Positions 1 to 12,986 of a stretch of 64,000 nucleotides of DNA are shown piece after piece. The DNA lies in assembly GCA_015832175.1 (NCBI GenBank), contig WJXW01000003.1, forward strand, positions 4,030,001 through 4,094,000. The letters run 5' to 3'. This DNA comes from Paraphaeosphaeria minitans (Eukaryota; Ascomycota; Dothideomycetes; Pleosporales; Didymosphaeriaceae). The translations under genes and the position numbers were made by a program. A model generated the notes under the pieces. The model made no database searches. It was not told where the DNA came from and worked only from the letters and a program-made list of their open reading frames with translations. Within the stretch, counting starts at the first letter, position 1. Every line of letters starts with the position of its first letter.

Positions 1-1357
1 TAGAACTTCTTAGTTAATTACTAAAAGTTAATTTAGTTCTGCTGTTAGCTCTAGAGATCTATTTTTAGCTTTGCAAAGAATTACAGAGAAAGTTTTTGCT
101 TTTTCTCTTACTAGATTACTTTATTAGCTAAGAGCGTCTACTCTGCCATTTTCTTTTCTAGCTATATAAATAATTTTAAACTTATACTACCTAGTAGTTT
201 ATAACTATCTTTGTTATTATAGCGTAAGTTCTTTTGTTATTGTGAACCTTAGAAGGTTTTTGTAATCTGTGTAGATTTCTAGTATTAAGTAACTAAGTAT
301 ATAAATCCTCTAGTGCTTTAAGGCTTTAATAATAGCGTAGAGTTCTTTATTATATACGTTGTATTGTGTTTCGGCGTTATTAAATTTGCATAAGTAATAA
401 GCAATTAGGTGCTATTTGCTGTTATATTCTTATTTAGCGTAGGCGCCTAGCGCAAGATCGCTAGCGTCTATTTTAAAGTGTAGTAGTTTATTGCTTCTAA
501 AATAAATAAAGATAGGTTCTATAATACATACTGTCTTAAGGAGTTAGAATAACATTCTACACTTATCTATCTATTTAAAGGGTACGTCCTTCTTTATAAG
601 ATTTATTAAAGGTATTATAACCTTTACGTAATCTTAGATAAATTGTCAATTAAATCTATAAAATCCTAAGAATTCTTAGATATTCTTAGCTATCTTTAGT
701 ATTAGCTAGTTCTTAATATATTTAACTTTACTTAGTGCTATCTCAATTCCTTCTATAGTAATAATGTATCCTAGGAATTTAAGTTATTTAACGTTAAACT
801 TGTATTTCTTAAGTTTAATACAAAAGCATACTTTATCTAGTGCTTCTAGTACTATCTATATATGCTTAGTGTGGTCTAATTTGTTTTTAGAAAAGACGAG
901 GATATCGTCTATATACGCGATAATAAACATGTCTAGATGTTCGCAAAGTACGTTGTTAATAAGTGCTATAAAAGCTGCTAGTGCATTTGTAAGTCTAAAT
1001 AGCATAACCTTATACTTAAATAGTCTATAGCGTGATTAAAACGCTGTTTTCTATTCTTTACCTTTTTTAATTTATATAAGGTAGTAACTATCTCTTAGAT
1101 CTATTATTATAAATATCTAAGCTTAAAATAGTTAATCTTGTAGCTCTATAATGTTTAGTAGTAGATATTAGTTCTTTACTATTATATTGTTAAGTTATTA
1201 GTAGTTAACGTATAGTCTGTCTAATCCATCCTTTTTCTTAATAAACATAAAAGGGCTTACTGCTAGTAACTTTAATAGTTATATATATCCTTTTTTAAGG
1301 TTTATCTTAATAAAATCACGTTCTTTAAGGAGTTCTTCTCCTGTCTTACTGTATAGT
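1..1357. repeat. Left arm of a 1357-bp inverted repeat
   Basis: The reverse complement of this segment matches 4340-5696 end to end, with scattered transition differences. It covers the RT/RNase H part of element A. The spacer is the rest of element A plus its LTR. The arm is cut at the window start, so the true repeat is longer. Confidence 0.85.
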
Positions 1358-3928
1358 AGTCTAAAGGGTGGCGTTTTCCCTTCTTCTAGGTCTATCGTAA
1401 GATCCTAGGGTTAATGTTCTAGTAGGTTTACTTTTCCTTCCTTTTCTATAAATATGTGTATCTATTTCCTATACTCTCTTAGTAAGGTAAGGGGTGTGCT
1501 ATTGTCCTCCTTCTTACACTTTCTAACCTAGTAGTTCCTGCCAGCGTCTACTAAGGTGTATTTCTGTTTTTTAACTATCTATTGCAGTATTATATTGTTA
1601 ATAACTCCCTTATCTACTATTATTTTTAGTTAATACGTAGGCTTTACTTATAATACATAATTACAGCGTTTAAATAATATTTTCTTTGTACCCTAGTTAA
1701 TCTACAGGTTGTATATTATTAACTAAGGTAATTCTAAGACTAACTTATACTTAGATCCTAGTAAGATATCTAAGGTAAGTTCCTCTCTATGTCCTTAGAC
1801 TATTATTATAGTAGTAACCTCTTAGTATATTTAAGGTGTCTTAGGCATTAGGGATCTATTCGCGATATAGACAATTTAGGGTACTTTTTTCTCTAACATT
1901 ATAAGTTCTACTTATCTTGCTATCTAATAAGATATAAAGTTCCTTTCTACTCCTAAGTCTATAAGAGCTTAAGCCTATATTCTTTTAAGCTATACTAGTA
2001 GCTTAACTAATACTGTGCTTACTATAGTATTTAATTTAATAAAGGCGTTTTCTTGTCTAAGTTTAGGCCTAAAAAAGATATCTATTTATATAGGTCGTAG
2101 TTAAGTTCTAGTGCCTAGTATGCGTTTCTAAGTATCCGCTTCTATTGTTATTCTTAAGTATATAGCTTGTGTAGATTGTCTTCTTTTTCTTCCTATAAGG
2201 ATATTCTTTTGTTTTTTCTCCCGCAGTTTTTACTATTCCTATGTACTAGTTAAATTAGTAGCTCTATTGTTACTTCTTACATAGGGTAGTTTACAAAGCT
2301 GTCTAAATACTTAGCTATGTAGTAGTATTTATAGTCTTAGTTTAGACACATGTACTAGTATAGTTACATACAGTCTCTATTAATAAGTATATTATAGCAT
2401 TTATTACCCTTTAGCGTAAGGTAAAGAAAGTATTTTACTTATTATTTATTCTAGAGGTGTTTATCGCAAGCTGTGATAGGGCAGTCTATCTATATCTATC
2501 TACAGCGCAGTTTCCTTCTAGGTTATTTCTTATTCTTTTTTTTCTCTGCCTTGTGTTATGCGTATACTAGTTCTTCGCAATGCGTCTATATACAGAATTA
2601 GTGTGTAGGATTTTAGTAGTCTAGATAGTACTTTAGTACGTAGTCTAACTTCTTATTTTTATAGGGTTGCATTCCTTTTAGTGCCTAGTAGGGTTCTATA
2701 TAGTCCTAAATATTTAGTTTATACTTAGGTAATATAAGGTTATCTTCTTCCCACCTACTTTATAGGTAAGGAGTAGAAGATTTTAGTATCTCTTCTACGT
2801 CTTCTATATTATAGTATATATTAGAGTTATTTTCTAGATCTTTATATAGTTGTAAGTTAGGTAAATCTAATCGCTTACTTTATTCTAGTGTGACGCGTTA
2901 GTAACTAAATAGTGTTATAATAACTTTCTATTCCTTATTAGGTTCTTAGTCCTTAATAGTTAGTACATTTAACTTAGTTTAATAGACTTTATTCTTTAAT
3001 CTACAGTTCCTAGCTATATAGCCTAGTTTACTACATATAAAGCATTTACAGGTCTTAGTTATTAATTATTAACTTCTATTAGAGACGCGTTTATTAGGCT
3101 ACTTAGGGCCTATCCTTCCTCCTTTTCTTTTGCCTAAGTAGTTAAACTAGACATCTTCTATTAGTTTATATCTCTAGTAGTTCCTTAGCTGTTGCTTTTA
3201 GACGATTCTAATAGGGTTCTTATAAACTACTTTTACTAGTTGTCTAAAGCTTAGTGCCTTAGGATTTTAGTAGAGCTCCTATTGCAGTAAAAACTACTCT
3301 TTATTAATTCTAATAGTTTCTTTGTATAGTTCTTTAAGGTTAGTAATTTGCGTACTACTACGTAAGAGTTCTTTACGTAGTTTCTGTTTAAGTCCTTGTT
3401 TGTACATATCCTAAAGAGATTTATTATCTTAGTTAAGTTGTATAGCGTATCTACAGAACTTAGCTATATACTTAGCTACTAACTATTTCTAAGTTATAGT
3501 CTAAATCTTTGCTTTTACAATAGAGTCCTTATTAGCAATTCTAAAGAGTTATTTAAGGCATTTCTTAAAGTTGTTATAATTTTTAATAATGTTAACTATA
3601 TTAGTATAGTTATCTGCGTAGTTATTGTTGTTATTATTATAGTCTATTCCTAGGTACTTTTTAAGGTAGGGATAGATCTATAATCCTACATCTCCTTATA
3701 TGTATATTACTGCAAAGATAACCTTCTTTTTGTCTTTAAGGGGTTTGTTTAAGTTAAAGAAGTAGAGGTCTAACTAGAGAATCTAGACATTAGTTTAAGA
3801 TTGTTTGCTAAAGTAGAGATTAGGTTTATGCGCCTTACTATTATCCTTTATAGAAGTAATCTTAGCAGCACCTAAAGCTGTAGAAGAGGTAGGAGTTTAT
3901 AAAGTACTTATATTAAGGGTGTTTAAGA
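1..3928 (-). mobile_element. RIP-decayed Ty3/Gypsy retrotransposon (element A), gag-pol relic
   Basis: Read on the minus strand this is the 5' part of a Ty3/Gypsy element. Its LTR lies at 3929-4339, a degenerate gag at about 2300-3800, and reverse transcriptase/RNase H at about 1-1360, cut by the window start. A CCHC zinc knuckle is visible near 3003-3046 (C-F-I-C-S-K-L-G-Y-I-A-R-N-C, with the His changed to Tyr). Gln codons have become TAA/TAG, so no long ORF remains; the longest open stretch (764-1030) is antisense to RT. The RT part is an inverted near-copy of 4340-5696. Inactive. Confidence 0.8.
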
Positions 3929-4339
3929 TGTTAAATCTAAAAGGGTAGCTAGTCCTAAAGGGTTAAGGTTAGTTCTTAGGCAGGAGTACTTACAGAACGT
4001 AAAAGGTCTTATTAATATAATAGTATCTTGCGAAGTGTAACAAGTTAATAATTTAGTCTGCTAGAATCTAAATAATAGATTAATAAACAGATTAAACACA
4101 AGTATAGAAAGTCTATCCTTGCGTTCCTATATAATAGGGCTGCTCTATTACTTAGTGTTACTAAGTAACTAAGTATATTACGTAACCTGCTCTACTACTT
4201 AGTGCCACTAAGCGACTAAGCACATCACGTAACCTAATCTAAGTTACTTAGCGTCTCTTTGTTACGTTTGTAACCCTGTCGCCGTTCCATCACACCTTTA
4301 TAAGCGCCTAAGTCCTATATTATTATCTAGTACATAACA
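3929..4339 (-). repeat. LTR of the element A/B family (411 bp)
   Basis: The segment starts TGTTAAATC and ends ACATAACA, so it has TG...CA ends with a TGTTA/TAACA terminal inverted repeat. It recurs almost entirely at 13822-14233 in the same orientation, and its first half recurs reversed at 7820-8029. It sits directly upstream, in minus orientation, of the gag of element A, so it is that element's 5' LTR. It contains internal short repeats built on cttagtg(c/t)(c/t)actaag. Confidence 0.75.
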
Positions 4340-5696
4340 ACTATATAGTAAGACAAGAGAAGAACTCCTTAAAGAACGTAATTTTATTAAGATAAACCTT
4401 AAGAAAGGATATATATAACTATTAAAGTTACTAGTAGTAAGCCCTTTTATATTTGTTAAGAAAAAGGATGGATTAGATAAACCATACGTTAACTACTAAT
4501 AACTTAATAATATAATAATAAAGAACTAATATCCACTACTAAATATTATAGAGCTACAAGATTAACTATCTTAAGCTAAAATATTCATAATAATAGATCT
4601 AAGAGACAGTTACCACCTTATATAAATTAAGAAAGGTGAAGAATAGAAAATAGTGTTTTAATTACGCTATAGATTATTTAAATATAAGGTTATGCCTTTT
4701 AGACTTATAAATGTACTAGCAGCTTTTATAGCACTTATTAATAACGTACTCTGTAAATATCTAGATATATTTGTTATTACGTATATAAACGATATTCTTG
4801 TCTTTTCTAAAAATAAATCAGACCATACCAAGCATGTATAGATAGTACTAGAAGCACTAGACAAAGTATGCCTTTGTATTAAACTTAAGAAATGTAAGTT
4901 TAACATTAAATAACTTAAATTCCTAGGACACATTATTACTATAGAAGGAATTAAGATAGCACTAAGTAAAGTTAAATATATTAAGAACTAGCCAATACTA
5001 AAGATAGCCAAGAACATCTAAGAATTCTTAGGATTTTGTAGATTTAATTAACAATTCATCTAAGATTACGCAAAGGTTATAATACCTTTAATAAATCTTA
5101 TAAAGAAGGACGTACCCTTTAAATAGATAGATAAGTGTAGAATGTTATTCTAACTCCTTAAGACAGTATGTATTATAGAACCTATCTTTATTTATTTTAG
5201 AAGCAATAAACTACTACACTTTAAAATAGACGCTAGCGATCTTACGCTATGCGCCTACGCTAAATAAGAATATAACAGCAAATAGCACCTAATTGCTTAT
5301 TACTTATGCAAATTTAATAACGCCGAAACACAATATAACGTATATAATAAAGAACTCTACGCTATTATTAAAGCCTTAAAGCACTAGAGGATTTACGCGC
5401 TTAGTTACTTAACGCTAGAAATCTACACAAATTATAAGAACCTTTTAAGGTTCATAATAATAAAAGAACTTACTTTATAATAATAAAGATAGTTGTAAAC
5501 CACTAGGTAGTATAAGTTTAAAATCATCTATATAGCTAAAAAAGAAAATAGCAGAGTAGACGCTCTTAGCTAACAAAGTAATCTAGTAAGAGAAAAGGTA
5601 AAAACCTTCTCCACAATTCTTCGCAAAGCTAAAGATAGATCTCTAGAGCTAATAGTAGAACTAAATTAACTTTTAGTAATTAACTAAGAAGTTCTA
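4340..5696. repeat. Right arm of the 1357-bp inverted repeat
   Basis: Matches the reverse complement of 1-1357. It begins at the first base after the LTR of element A, which fits insertion of element A into the RT of a related copy (element B). The position equivalent to base 1 is 5696, so both arms are the same length as far as they can be seen. Confidence 0.85.
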
Positions 5697-7000
5697 GAAT
5701 ATCTATAGACTAAGATTATTTAACAATACTACAATAACCCTATGTACAGACACCTAGGCATTATAAAAACAATAGAACTTATTTAAAGGAATTACACCTT
5801 CAAAGGAATTAAGGAAGCTATAATAACTTACATCTATAAATATGCAGAATGATAGAGAAACAAATATAGTATATATCTTAAATATAGAAAGATATAAGTA
5901 ATTAGAGTACTAACAGCACTATAGAAAGACATTACTATAGATTTTGTTACAGGAATTCTAAACTCTAAGGATCTAACAATAGGAATTAAATACAATAGTA
6001 TACTAGTAGTAGTTTACTAACTAACTAAGTATATTAAGCTTATTCTATGCCTTAAAAGAATAATAGCATAGGAACTCGCCTTTCTTATTCTAGACTAACT
6101 AATTAGACACTACAGAATCCTAAAAATAATTATTAGCGATAGAGACAAGCTCTTTATATTAAATTATTAGATAACGCTTATAGCACTACTTAGAACAAAA
6201 TAAAAGCTATTAACAGCTTACCATCTATAAACAGACAGACAGACAGAACGTACGAACCAAACTATAGAAACGTACCTACGCATCTACTGTAATAGTTAGA
6301 AGAATAACTAGGTTTTATTACTACCTATAGCACAGTTAGCCTATAATAACAAAGTATCAGCAGTATTAGGACATACACTATTCTATGTAAACTATAGAAG
6401 ACACCCACATCTCTTTAACTAACAATTTCCTACGACAATTAAAGCAAAAGAAGCTATAGATATAGTAGAAAATATAAAAAAAATACACTAATAACTCTAA
6501 GAAAATCTTAAGAAAGCTTAGCAGCAATTAATTTTATATTAAAATAGAAAATAAAAAATAGCACCTTAGCTAAAGAAAGGGGATAAAGTATATCTGCTTA
6601 TAAAGAACCTTTAAACTTAGAAGAAAAAACACAGGAAACTAGATTATATTAAGGTTAGACTATTTTACATTTCTAAGCAAATATTACTAGTGAATTATAA
6701 GTTGGAACTACTGCTAGATGTAAAGATATACCTAGTATTCTATGTATTACTACTAGAACTAGCAGACCCTAATACACTAGTTAAAACTACCTTCTACTAC
6801 TAGACTAAGGAAGAAAATAAATTTAAGGTTGAAAGAATTCTGGAATATAATTAGTATAACAACACGTACCTTATTAAGTGGAAAGGTTACCCATATAGCA
6901 AAAACACCTAGGAACTAAAAAATAATCTAGGAAACTATTAGCAAAAGATTAACGAATTTTACTAGAAATAACTAGGACACACCTAGGAATTACTACTAGT
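4340..7000 (+). mobile_element. RIP-decayed Ty3/Gypsy retrotransposon (element B), pol with chromodomain
   Basis: Plus-strand pol relic in the order RT, RNase H, integrase, chromodomain. RT at about 4350-4960 retains a YxDD-box relic (YINDILVFS) and FLGHII. RNase H at about 5160-5570 ends in the tether-like RVDALS. Integrase runs about 5690-6430 (DFVTG, ISDRDKLF). A chromodomain at about 6826-6960 retains TYLIKWKGYPYS. In-frame TAA/TAG replace Gln throughout. The 5' part is missing because the LTR of element A abuts at 4339. An inverted copy of its 3' part lies at 14790-15330. Inactive. Confidence 0.8.
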
Positions 7001-7819
7001 ATAAGGACTAGCCTATAAAATAGACTAGTTAATTACCTTAGCGCCTAACAGCGCGTTAGGATTTATTAACGTAGTAGCCTACGCTAACTTCTCCTACGCC
7101 TTAAGCGCTTCTAACTTATCTATAGTACTTATACTATAATTAAATAATTCTTATTCTTTTTAATATAATTTCTTTCACTAATTATATAAGCGCACTATCT
7201 TCTCTTACGCCTAATAGGCGCGAAAGAGAGCTACTTTAGCTAACTTTTCCTTAATATAGAGCTTTGCCTCCTCTTTAGCCTCTAACTTTTCTAACCTCTC
7301 TATTTTAGCATCTATTTTTAAATAATCTAGTAAAGGGATCTCCTTAGGCTCGCACTTCTAGTTTCCCTATCTAATATAGTTAGTATACTAAAAGTGTAAA
7401 GAAGAAAGATAATAAGTATATTTCTTCTTAGCGTAGTATAAATAGATAACTATTATAAAAATATAGTTTTTTTTAAGACAATTAGCTTAACTGTAGTAAT
7501 ATTAAACAGAACACGATAATAACTTTATAGGTGGTTAACTTATAAGAATATTAAGCTTAGAGGGGAAGAATAATATTAGGATCTAGCTATGCGTAAGCAG
7601 TAGGGCGTAAGCTTATTAGACTACTAGTCTACTAAAGTTAGCTAACTAAGTAGTTAGATAATAGGTTATAGGTCCTAAAGGTCCTAAGGACCGCATAGGC
7701 CTCGCCTATACAGGAACTCTAGGACGCGTAGGACTCGCCCACACGGGACTCTAGGACATATGGGACTCTAGGACATATAGGACTCTAGGACATATGGGAT
7801 TCTAGGATATGTAGGACTA
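6970..7819. other. AT-rich non-coding relic downstream of element B
   Basis: No recognisable protein relic. It is probably the 3' untranslated part of element B or another decayed repeat. It contains the short tandem repeat at 7711-7816 and otherwise shows only the TA-rich composition of the block. Confidence 0.4.
7711..7816. repeat. Short tandem repeat, unit about 17-18 bp
   Basis: About six imperfect copies of a unit close to GGACTCTAGGACATATG, with cgcgtag and cgcccacac variants at the left end. The left copies keep CpG-containing forms while the right copies have TpA forms, as expected if RIP acted unevenly. Confidence 0.6.
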
Positions 7820-8029
7820 CTTAGTATATAGGAACGTAAGAATAAGCTTCTTATACTTATATTTAATCTATTTATTAATCTATTGTTTAGATTCTAGCAG
7901 ACTAAATTATTAATTTATTACACTTTATAAGATACTATTATATTAATAAGACTTTCTACTTTTTATAAGTACTCCTGCCTAAGAACTAACCTTAACCCTT
8001 TAGGACTAGCTACCCTCTTGGATTTAACA
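7820..8029 (-). repeat. Reversed partial LTR of the A/B family
   Basis: Reverse complement of the first half of the LTR at 3929-4339; it ends GATTTAACA, the mirror of TGTTAAATC. The rest of the LTR is absent, so this is a truncated LTR interrupted or deleted on its left side. Confidence 0.65.
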
Positions 8030-8034
8030 AATAC

Positions 8035-11000
8035 GAGCTTTAAATTATAAAAATCTACTAGGATAATAATACAGCAACACTTCTATAGAGAGGAAAATCC
8101 TAGTACAAATTTTAGGCTAATTAGGAAGGGATAATAATTAGTAGACTACTACCCTATACGCATAAGCCTAATAGCGCTATAGAAAGAGTAGGCTAGGAGC
8201 TTATAATAAAAGTAATTAAAATGCAAATAAGCGTAAATCTACTATTAAATCTCTAGTCTAAGATTATATAAGCGGCATGCTAGCTCTAAGGAATAATTCC
8301 TAGCCTAGTATTAGGCTATTAATTACCTAATAAAACGTTAGATGCTTAGTTTAGACAATATTTTTGTTATTTTAAACTAGCAAAAACATAATATAGGACA
8401 GCTAATCTTTGTCTAAACTAGAGTGCTGTCTACGCCCATAGCTGCTAAGCTTACCCTTTAGATTAGGAGCGTGTAGCTAGGCGAGATAGAAAAGGATTTA
8501 AAGTAAATCCTAGAGGCTATATTAGATACCTAGTAGGCTATAAAACTTCTAATATCTATTAAATATAGATTTCCTAGCTTAATTAGGTAATCACTACATA
8601 AAATGTAAGGTTTAATAAGTCCTTGTTCTATAAAGGATTACAGGAATAATCTATTCTAAAGATAGAAGCGTTAAAAATAGTAGAAAGCCTCTAAGAAGGA
8701 GAGCTAAACAATCTAGAAGAAGCGTATAAAAACGCGCTTAATATTCTTCCTAAAATAAATAAGTATATAAGAACTACTACTAGACCTATAGGTAACCCTT
8801 AAGTAATTAAAAGCAAAGTAGGCTAGCTAAGTAATTAAGAACCTAAAGTACCTACTACTAAGTAAGCTATAGGCTTAGCTAGCTAGTAGCTAAGAATTTA
8901 TTTAAGTAGAAAAGGAAGCACAGGACTTATAACCCCTAATTAGACACTAGAGCTAGGTGATTTTAGGGGTAATCTATTAAGCGATTAAGAGATATCTAGC
9001 AGCCACTAGAACACTACTAAAAGAGCTGGCCTACTAGAATCTAGGGATTTAATACCCTATTTATTAGTAGAAACTAATTAGGTTGCTAATTAACCTAGCG
9101 CAGATAACTTAATTACGCTAGATAAAGTAGATAACCTACTAGCGCGCTAAAGGCGAAGGTAGATCTATTTAAAAGTAAGTAAAATAAGTAGGCAAAATTA
9201 TAGTAAAGCACTAGAAATTAACTAACTAATAAATTACTATCTACTATTGCAAAGATTAAGGAAGTAATATAATTAGAACAATTAGCTAAGGGGTAGGTAG
9301 AAGCTAGGTGCTTATACACTAATTACTAATTATCTTTAAAGTGATCTTAATGTAATATTAGAGCACACGTTTATACTAGGAGTAGTAGAGGCCTAGTCTA
9401 AGTAAGAAAAATATATTATACTAAATACAATAGTATTTGCTTCTATACTTAGAAAGGCGCCTAGAGCGTCTTATATAGCTTAGACTTATAAAGACAAGCT
9501 TACACTAGAGCTAACCTTATAGAAACACCTTTATAATTATCTATATAGGAAGCTATTCCTCCTTACCACTTATAAGGAGATTTTGACTTTGTAAAATAAA
9601 GGTACCTAGACAGAGATTAAATAATTAGAGGTGTTAGAGTGACTACTCCTTTTAAAGTAGGTCTTTACCTATAAGTTTAATTAAAATAAATACTTTAAAA
9701 AGTGTAAAGCTTAAATTATTGTAAGAGGAGATCTTTAGAAAAAGAATACTCTCTACTCCACCTATACTGCTACCCTAGTAGTAAGATCTTTTTAATTAGC
9801 TATAGCTCTGGTAGTAGAATTTAATCTAGAAATCTTATAATTTAACATAGTAGGAGTGTTTCTAAATACTCTTATTATAGCTAACAACCTAGTAACTTAT
9901 AAATTACCTAAGTGTTTTAAAAAGCCAGGAAAGTGTGTAAGATTTAATTAAGCTTTGTATAGCTTAAGAGATTTACTACTTCTTTAGTATAAGGAATTTG
10001 CGAGATTACTTTAATTTTATAGACTCTTAGCTTTACTAGAAGAGTTATGCCTTTTCTTTAATAGTGATTAAAGTATTATTATTCTATTTTATGTTAACAA
10101 TATTCTTCTTCTCTATTATAAGAGTAAAGAGAAAGAAGCCCTGGATTTTTAGAAGAAGATTGCGAATAAATATAAGATTAAATTAAAAGGACTAGTAGAG
10201 TGGTTCCTAGGTATTTAAGTAATTAGGGATAGAGAAGTAAGATTAATTTCTCTAGTCTATAATACCTACATTAATAAGATTACGAAAAAGTTTAACTTTT
10301 TAAACTCTAGGAGCTTCCCTACTACACCTCTATTAGTAGAAGATCTTGTTCTAAGCACAGGAGAAGCTACTCCTTAAGAAATAAAGCTCTTTTAAGAAGA
10401 GGTGGGATTAGCTCTCTATACAGCAATTATACTACGCCTAGATATAGCCTTTGCAGTGTTAAAGCTATTACACTTTCTAATAAATCTAAGCAAAAAACAC
10501 TTTGCTACTATTAATTATGTAATTCTTTACCTCTATTAAACTAGATAGTAGGCTATAGTCTTTAGAGGCTATAATAGACCTAATCTGCTAATATGTGGAG
10601 ATGCCTTATTTACTAATAATCTAATATTACGGCGATCTTCCTATAGATATATTATCCTATTATTTAGAGGAGCTATCCTATAGAAAGCAGCTTAACAGAA
10701 TATAATTACTACTTTAATAATAGAAGTAGAGCTTCTAGCGCTTAAATATATAAGTAAAGAAGCTATAGCAATTAAGAGATTCTTTACTAAGCTTACTCTA
10801 GATCTAGGACCTTTATAGAAGGTCTATTATAATAATCTTTAAACTATTTATTTAGTAATTAGAAAGAACGAAAGAATTACTACTTAACTGCGCTATATAG
10901 ATATTTAGAATATATAGTTGTAGTAAGAGTATGCGAAAGGATTATTTTAAGTAGAATATTTTCTAACTAGCGAAATACTAGCAGATAGCCTTATAAAGGC

Positions 11001-11060
11001 TCTTACTTATTAGCAGTTTAATAGATTTAAAAGGCTATTAAATCTGTAAAATGTGAGCAT
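8035..11060 (+). mobile_element. RIP-decayed Ty1/Copia-like retrotransposon (element C)
   Basis: Plus-strand relic whose 3' half reads as Copia RT and RNase H: FYVNNILLL, a relic of the (Y/F)VDDILLL box, near 10,090; then EWFLGI, a TAIILRLDIAF segment, CGDALFTNN and an EILADSLIKAL tail by 11,040. Domain order and motifs differ from elements A, B and D. Stops are almost all TAA/TAG at Gln positions. The upstream part (8.0-9.8 kb) has few recognisable motifs and is taken as gag/integrase only by position. Confidence 0.65.
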
Positions 11061-12791
11061 AATAATTACAGAATAAGAGTAGGTAAGTAGAGAATTAATC
11101 TATTAACTACCTAGAATTATTAATATAGAGCCAGGAAACAAGAAAAAGAAAAGAAAGAAAAGATTAGAAAGAGAATAGGAATTAGAGGAAGAAGAGATTA
11201 AAGAGCTTATCTATAAGCATATAGACCCTTTTCCTCCTTTACTTAATTATAGGGGTGCGAGAATCTCCCCTATAATTAGTAGTAGGAGATTCTCCCTATT
11301 CTCCTCCTCTCCTCTTCTCTGTAGTAGGTGATTCCTTACTCTATCTACCTCCTCTACCTCTCCTTTAATTAGTAGTAGGTAATAGCTTACCCTAGCCTCC
11401 CCTTCTTTAATTAGTAGGAGGAGAAGCACTTATCTAGCTTTTACCCTACTTTAGAGCTAATAGGCCACTTATCTAGCTATTTTAATTAGTGTATTAGCTG
11501 CGACCGCGCTGCTCTTTAATAGGTAAGATAAGAGGGTAATTACTCTATTCTCTACTAAAGATTAGCTAGAAGGGAGGGAGTAGAATAGTAGCTATATGCT
11601 AAGCTTACTTCTTCTAACTACTAGTATAAAAAGGAGCTTATAAGGCTACCTTAACTCTCTTATATAGCTTAGTAATTAGCCTCTCCTATAAAAAGTATTA
11701 GCTAAACCTAAAAAGAATCTTAAAATAAAAGCTTATATTAGCACCCTCTAATAGTTAATAGTAGATAAAATCTATAGCTAGAGTCTAAATATGTGGCTAG
11801 CTATAGAAACAATTAGTAAAATTAGCTAAAGTAATAGAATAACCTTATATATAGTAGTATAAGAGTAGGTAAAGTAGGTATAGTAGTGTCTACCTAAGCT
11901 TAAAGTGTTATTATAGCAGCGTTTATTACTTTTTTTTACTAGAGCTCTCTTTAAGCAGCCTAAGTAGCTTACTTATCTAAGAGCACTAAGCGATCGCTAG
12001 GGGCCTAGAGCTAGGGTAGGAGGAGCTAGTAGAGTAGAAGAAGTAGAAGGATCTTAGTAGGAGGATTAGAAGCTTTATTTAGTAGTTTTTGCAGCCTTTA
12101 CTGCGCGTGCTTTGGCTAAGTTATTAGATATCTAAAAGAGTTAGTAAAGCTCTAAACAATAGAAAGAGCGTAAGGTAATAATTAGAAAAAGACAATCTAC
12201 TATAAGGTAGTGGGATTTATAGGCTTAAATTAGATAGGAGGTTAAAGCGTTAAAAGTAAAGGATTAAAGAGAGAAGATTAAGCGCTAGTAAAAGGCTTAT
12301 ATACTCTACTGCCTATCTAATTATTAAGCGCTAAATACGCTTCTTCCTTACTACTTATTTCTCTTACTACTACTTCTTCCTAATTAAAACGCGCCTGCCT
12401 ATTATACTTACTAGCTAGTAAGAGCGGGGAAATTACCTTATAGTTAATAGGAAGTAAGTAAAAAGAGTAGTAGAATAAAAGCGTTTACGCTCTAGGCCTT
12501 TGTGCCACGCTTATAAGCTCCTAACCTACTAGAAGAAGAGATTCTGAACACAATTCACAATAGGATTTATAATTTAAAAGATAAATAGTGATTGTTTTGC
12601 TATTATAATAAGTAGGGGGTGATAGAATTGCTGTTCTTAAGATAAGGAGATTTAGAAAAACGATTCTTAATAGTTTTTTAATTTTTAAACAGCCTTTAGA
12701 TGGTTTTTCAAAGATCTTTAGGAAGGATTTAGACAATTAAAAATTACTTCTTAAGATAGGTAATCTGCTTTTAGCAATTACCTAGGGGGTG
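11061..12791. other. AT-rich decayed repeats, possible transposase tail
   Basis: No intact gene. Bases 11,250-11,430 are unusually pyrimidine-rich (CTCC tracts). Around 12,000-12,410 a plus-strand frame reads as a Lys/Arg/Glu-rich helical tail (REKIKR, KVIIRKRQST) like the C-terminus of some Fot1/pogo or hAT-type transposases. No catalytic motif is visible, so the class is not assigned. Confidence 0.35.
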
Positions 12792-12986
12792 TGTTAAAGT
12801 AAAACACTCACTTCCGTGATTCTTTCTAGATCTACTAATTCATATTACGGGATTCTTGCCAAGAGGCTTGTTTCTTTTGTATATAGTCTACCCTTTTGGC
12901 ATCCTTTCCTATAATTAGCTATTTGTATTCTTTACAACTCTGCTCCTAAATATCCTATAATAGTTCGAGCCCTTTTTACCACAACA
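12792..12986. repeat. Possible small LTR (TGTT...AACA)
   Basis: A 195-base segment with TGTT/AACA ends, preceded by a purine-rich GGGGG tract like a polypurine tract. It has noticeably less TA-rich composition than its surroundings. No partner copy was found in the window, so this may instead be unique sequence. Confidence 0.25.

Noticed and set aside
764..1030. Open frame of 88 codons on the plus strand (and its twin at 4667-4933, minus)
   Set aside because: Both are antisense to the reverse-transcriptase relics of the inverted repeat. They are open only because the mutated Gln codons do not create stops on that strand.
11247..12736. Short minus-strand frames at 11247-11429 and 12521-12736
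   Set aside because: Low-complexity Leu/Glu/Arg or Lys/Ile-rich translations of AT-rich and pyrimidine-rich repeat DNA, with no domain.
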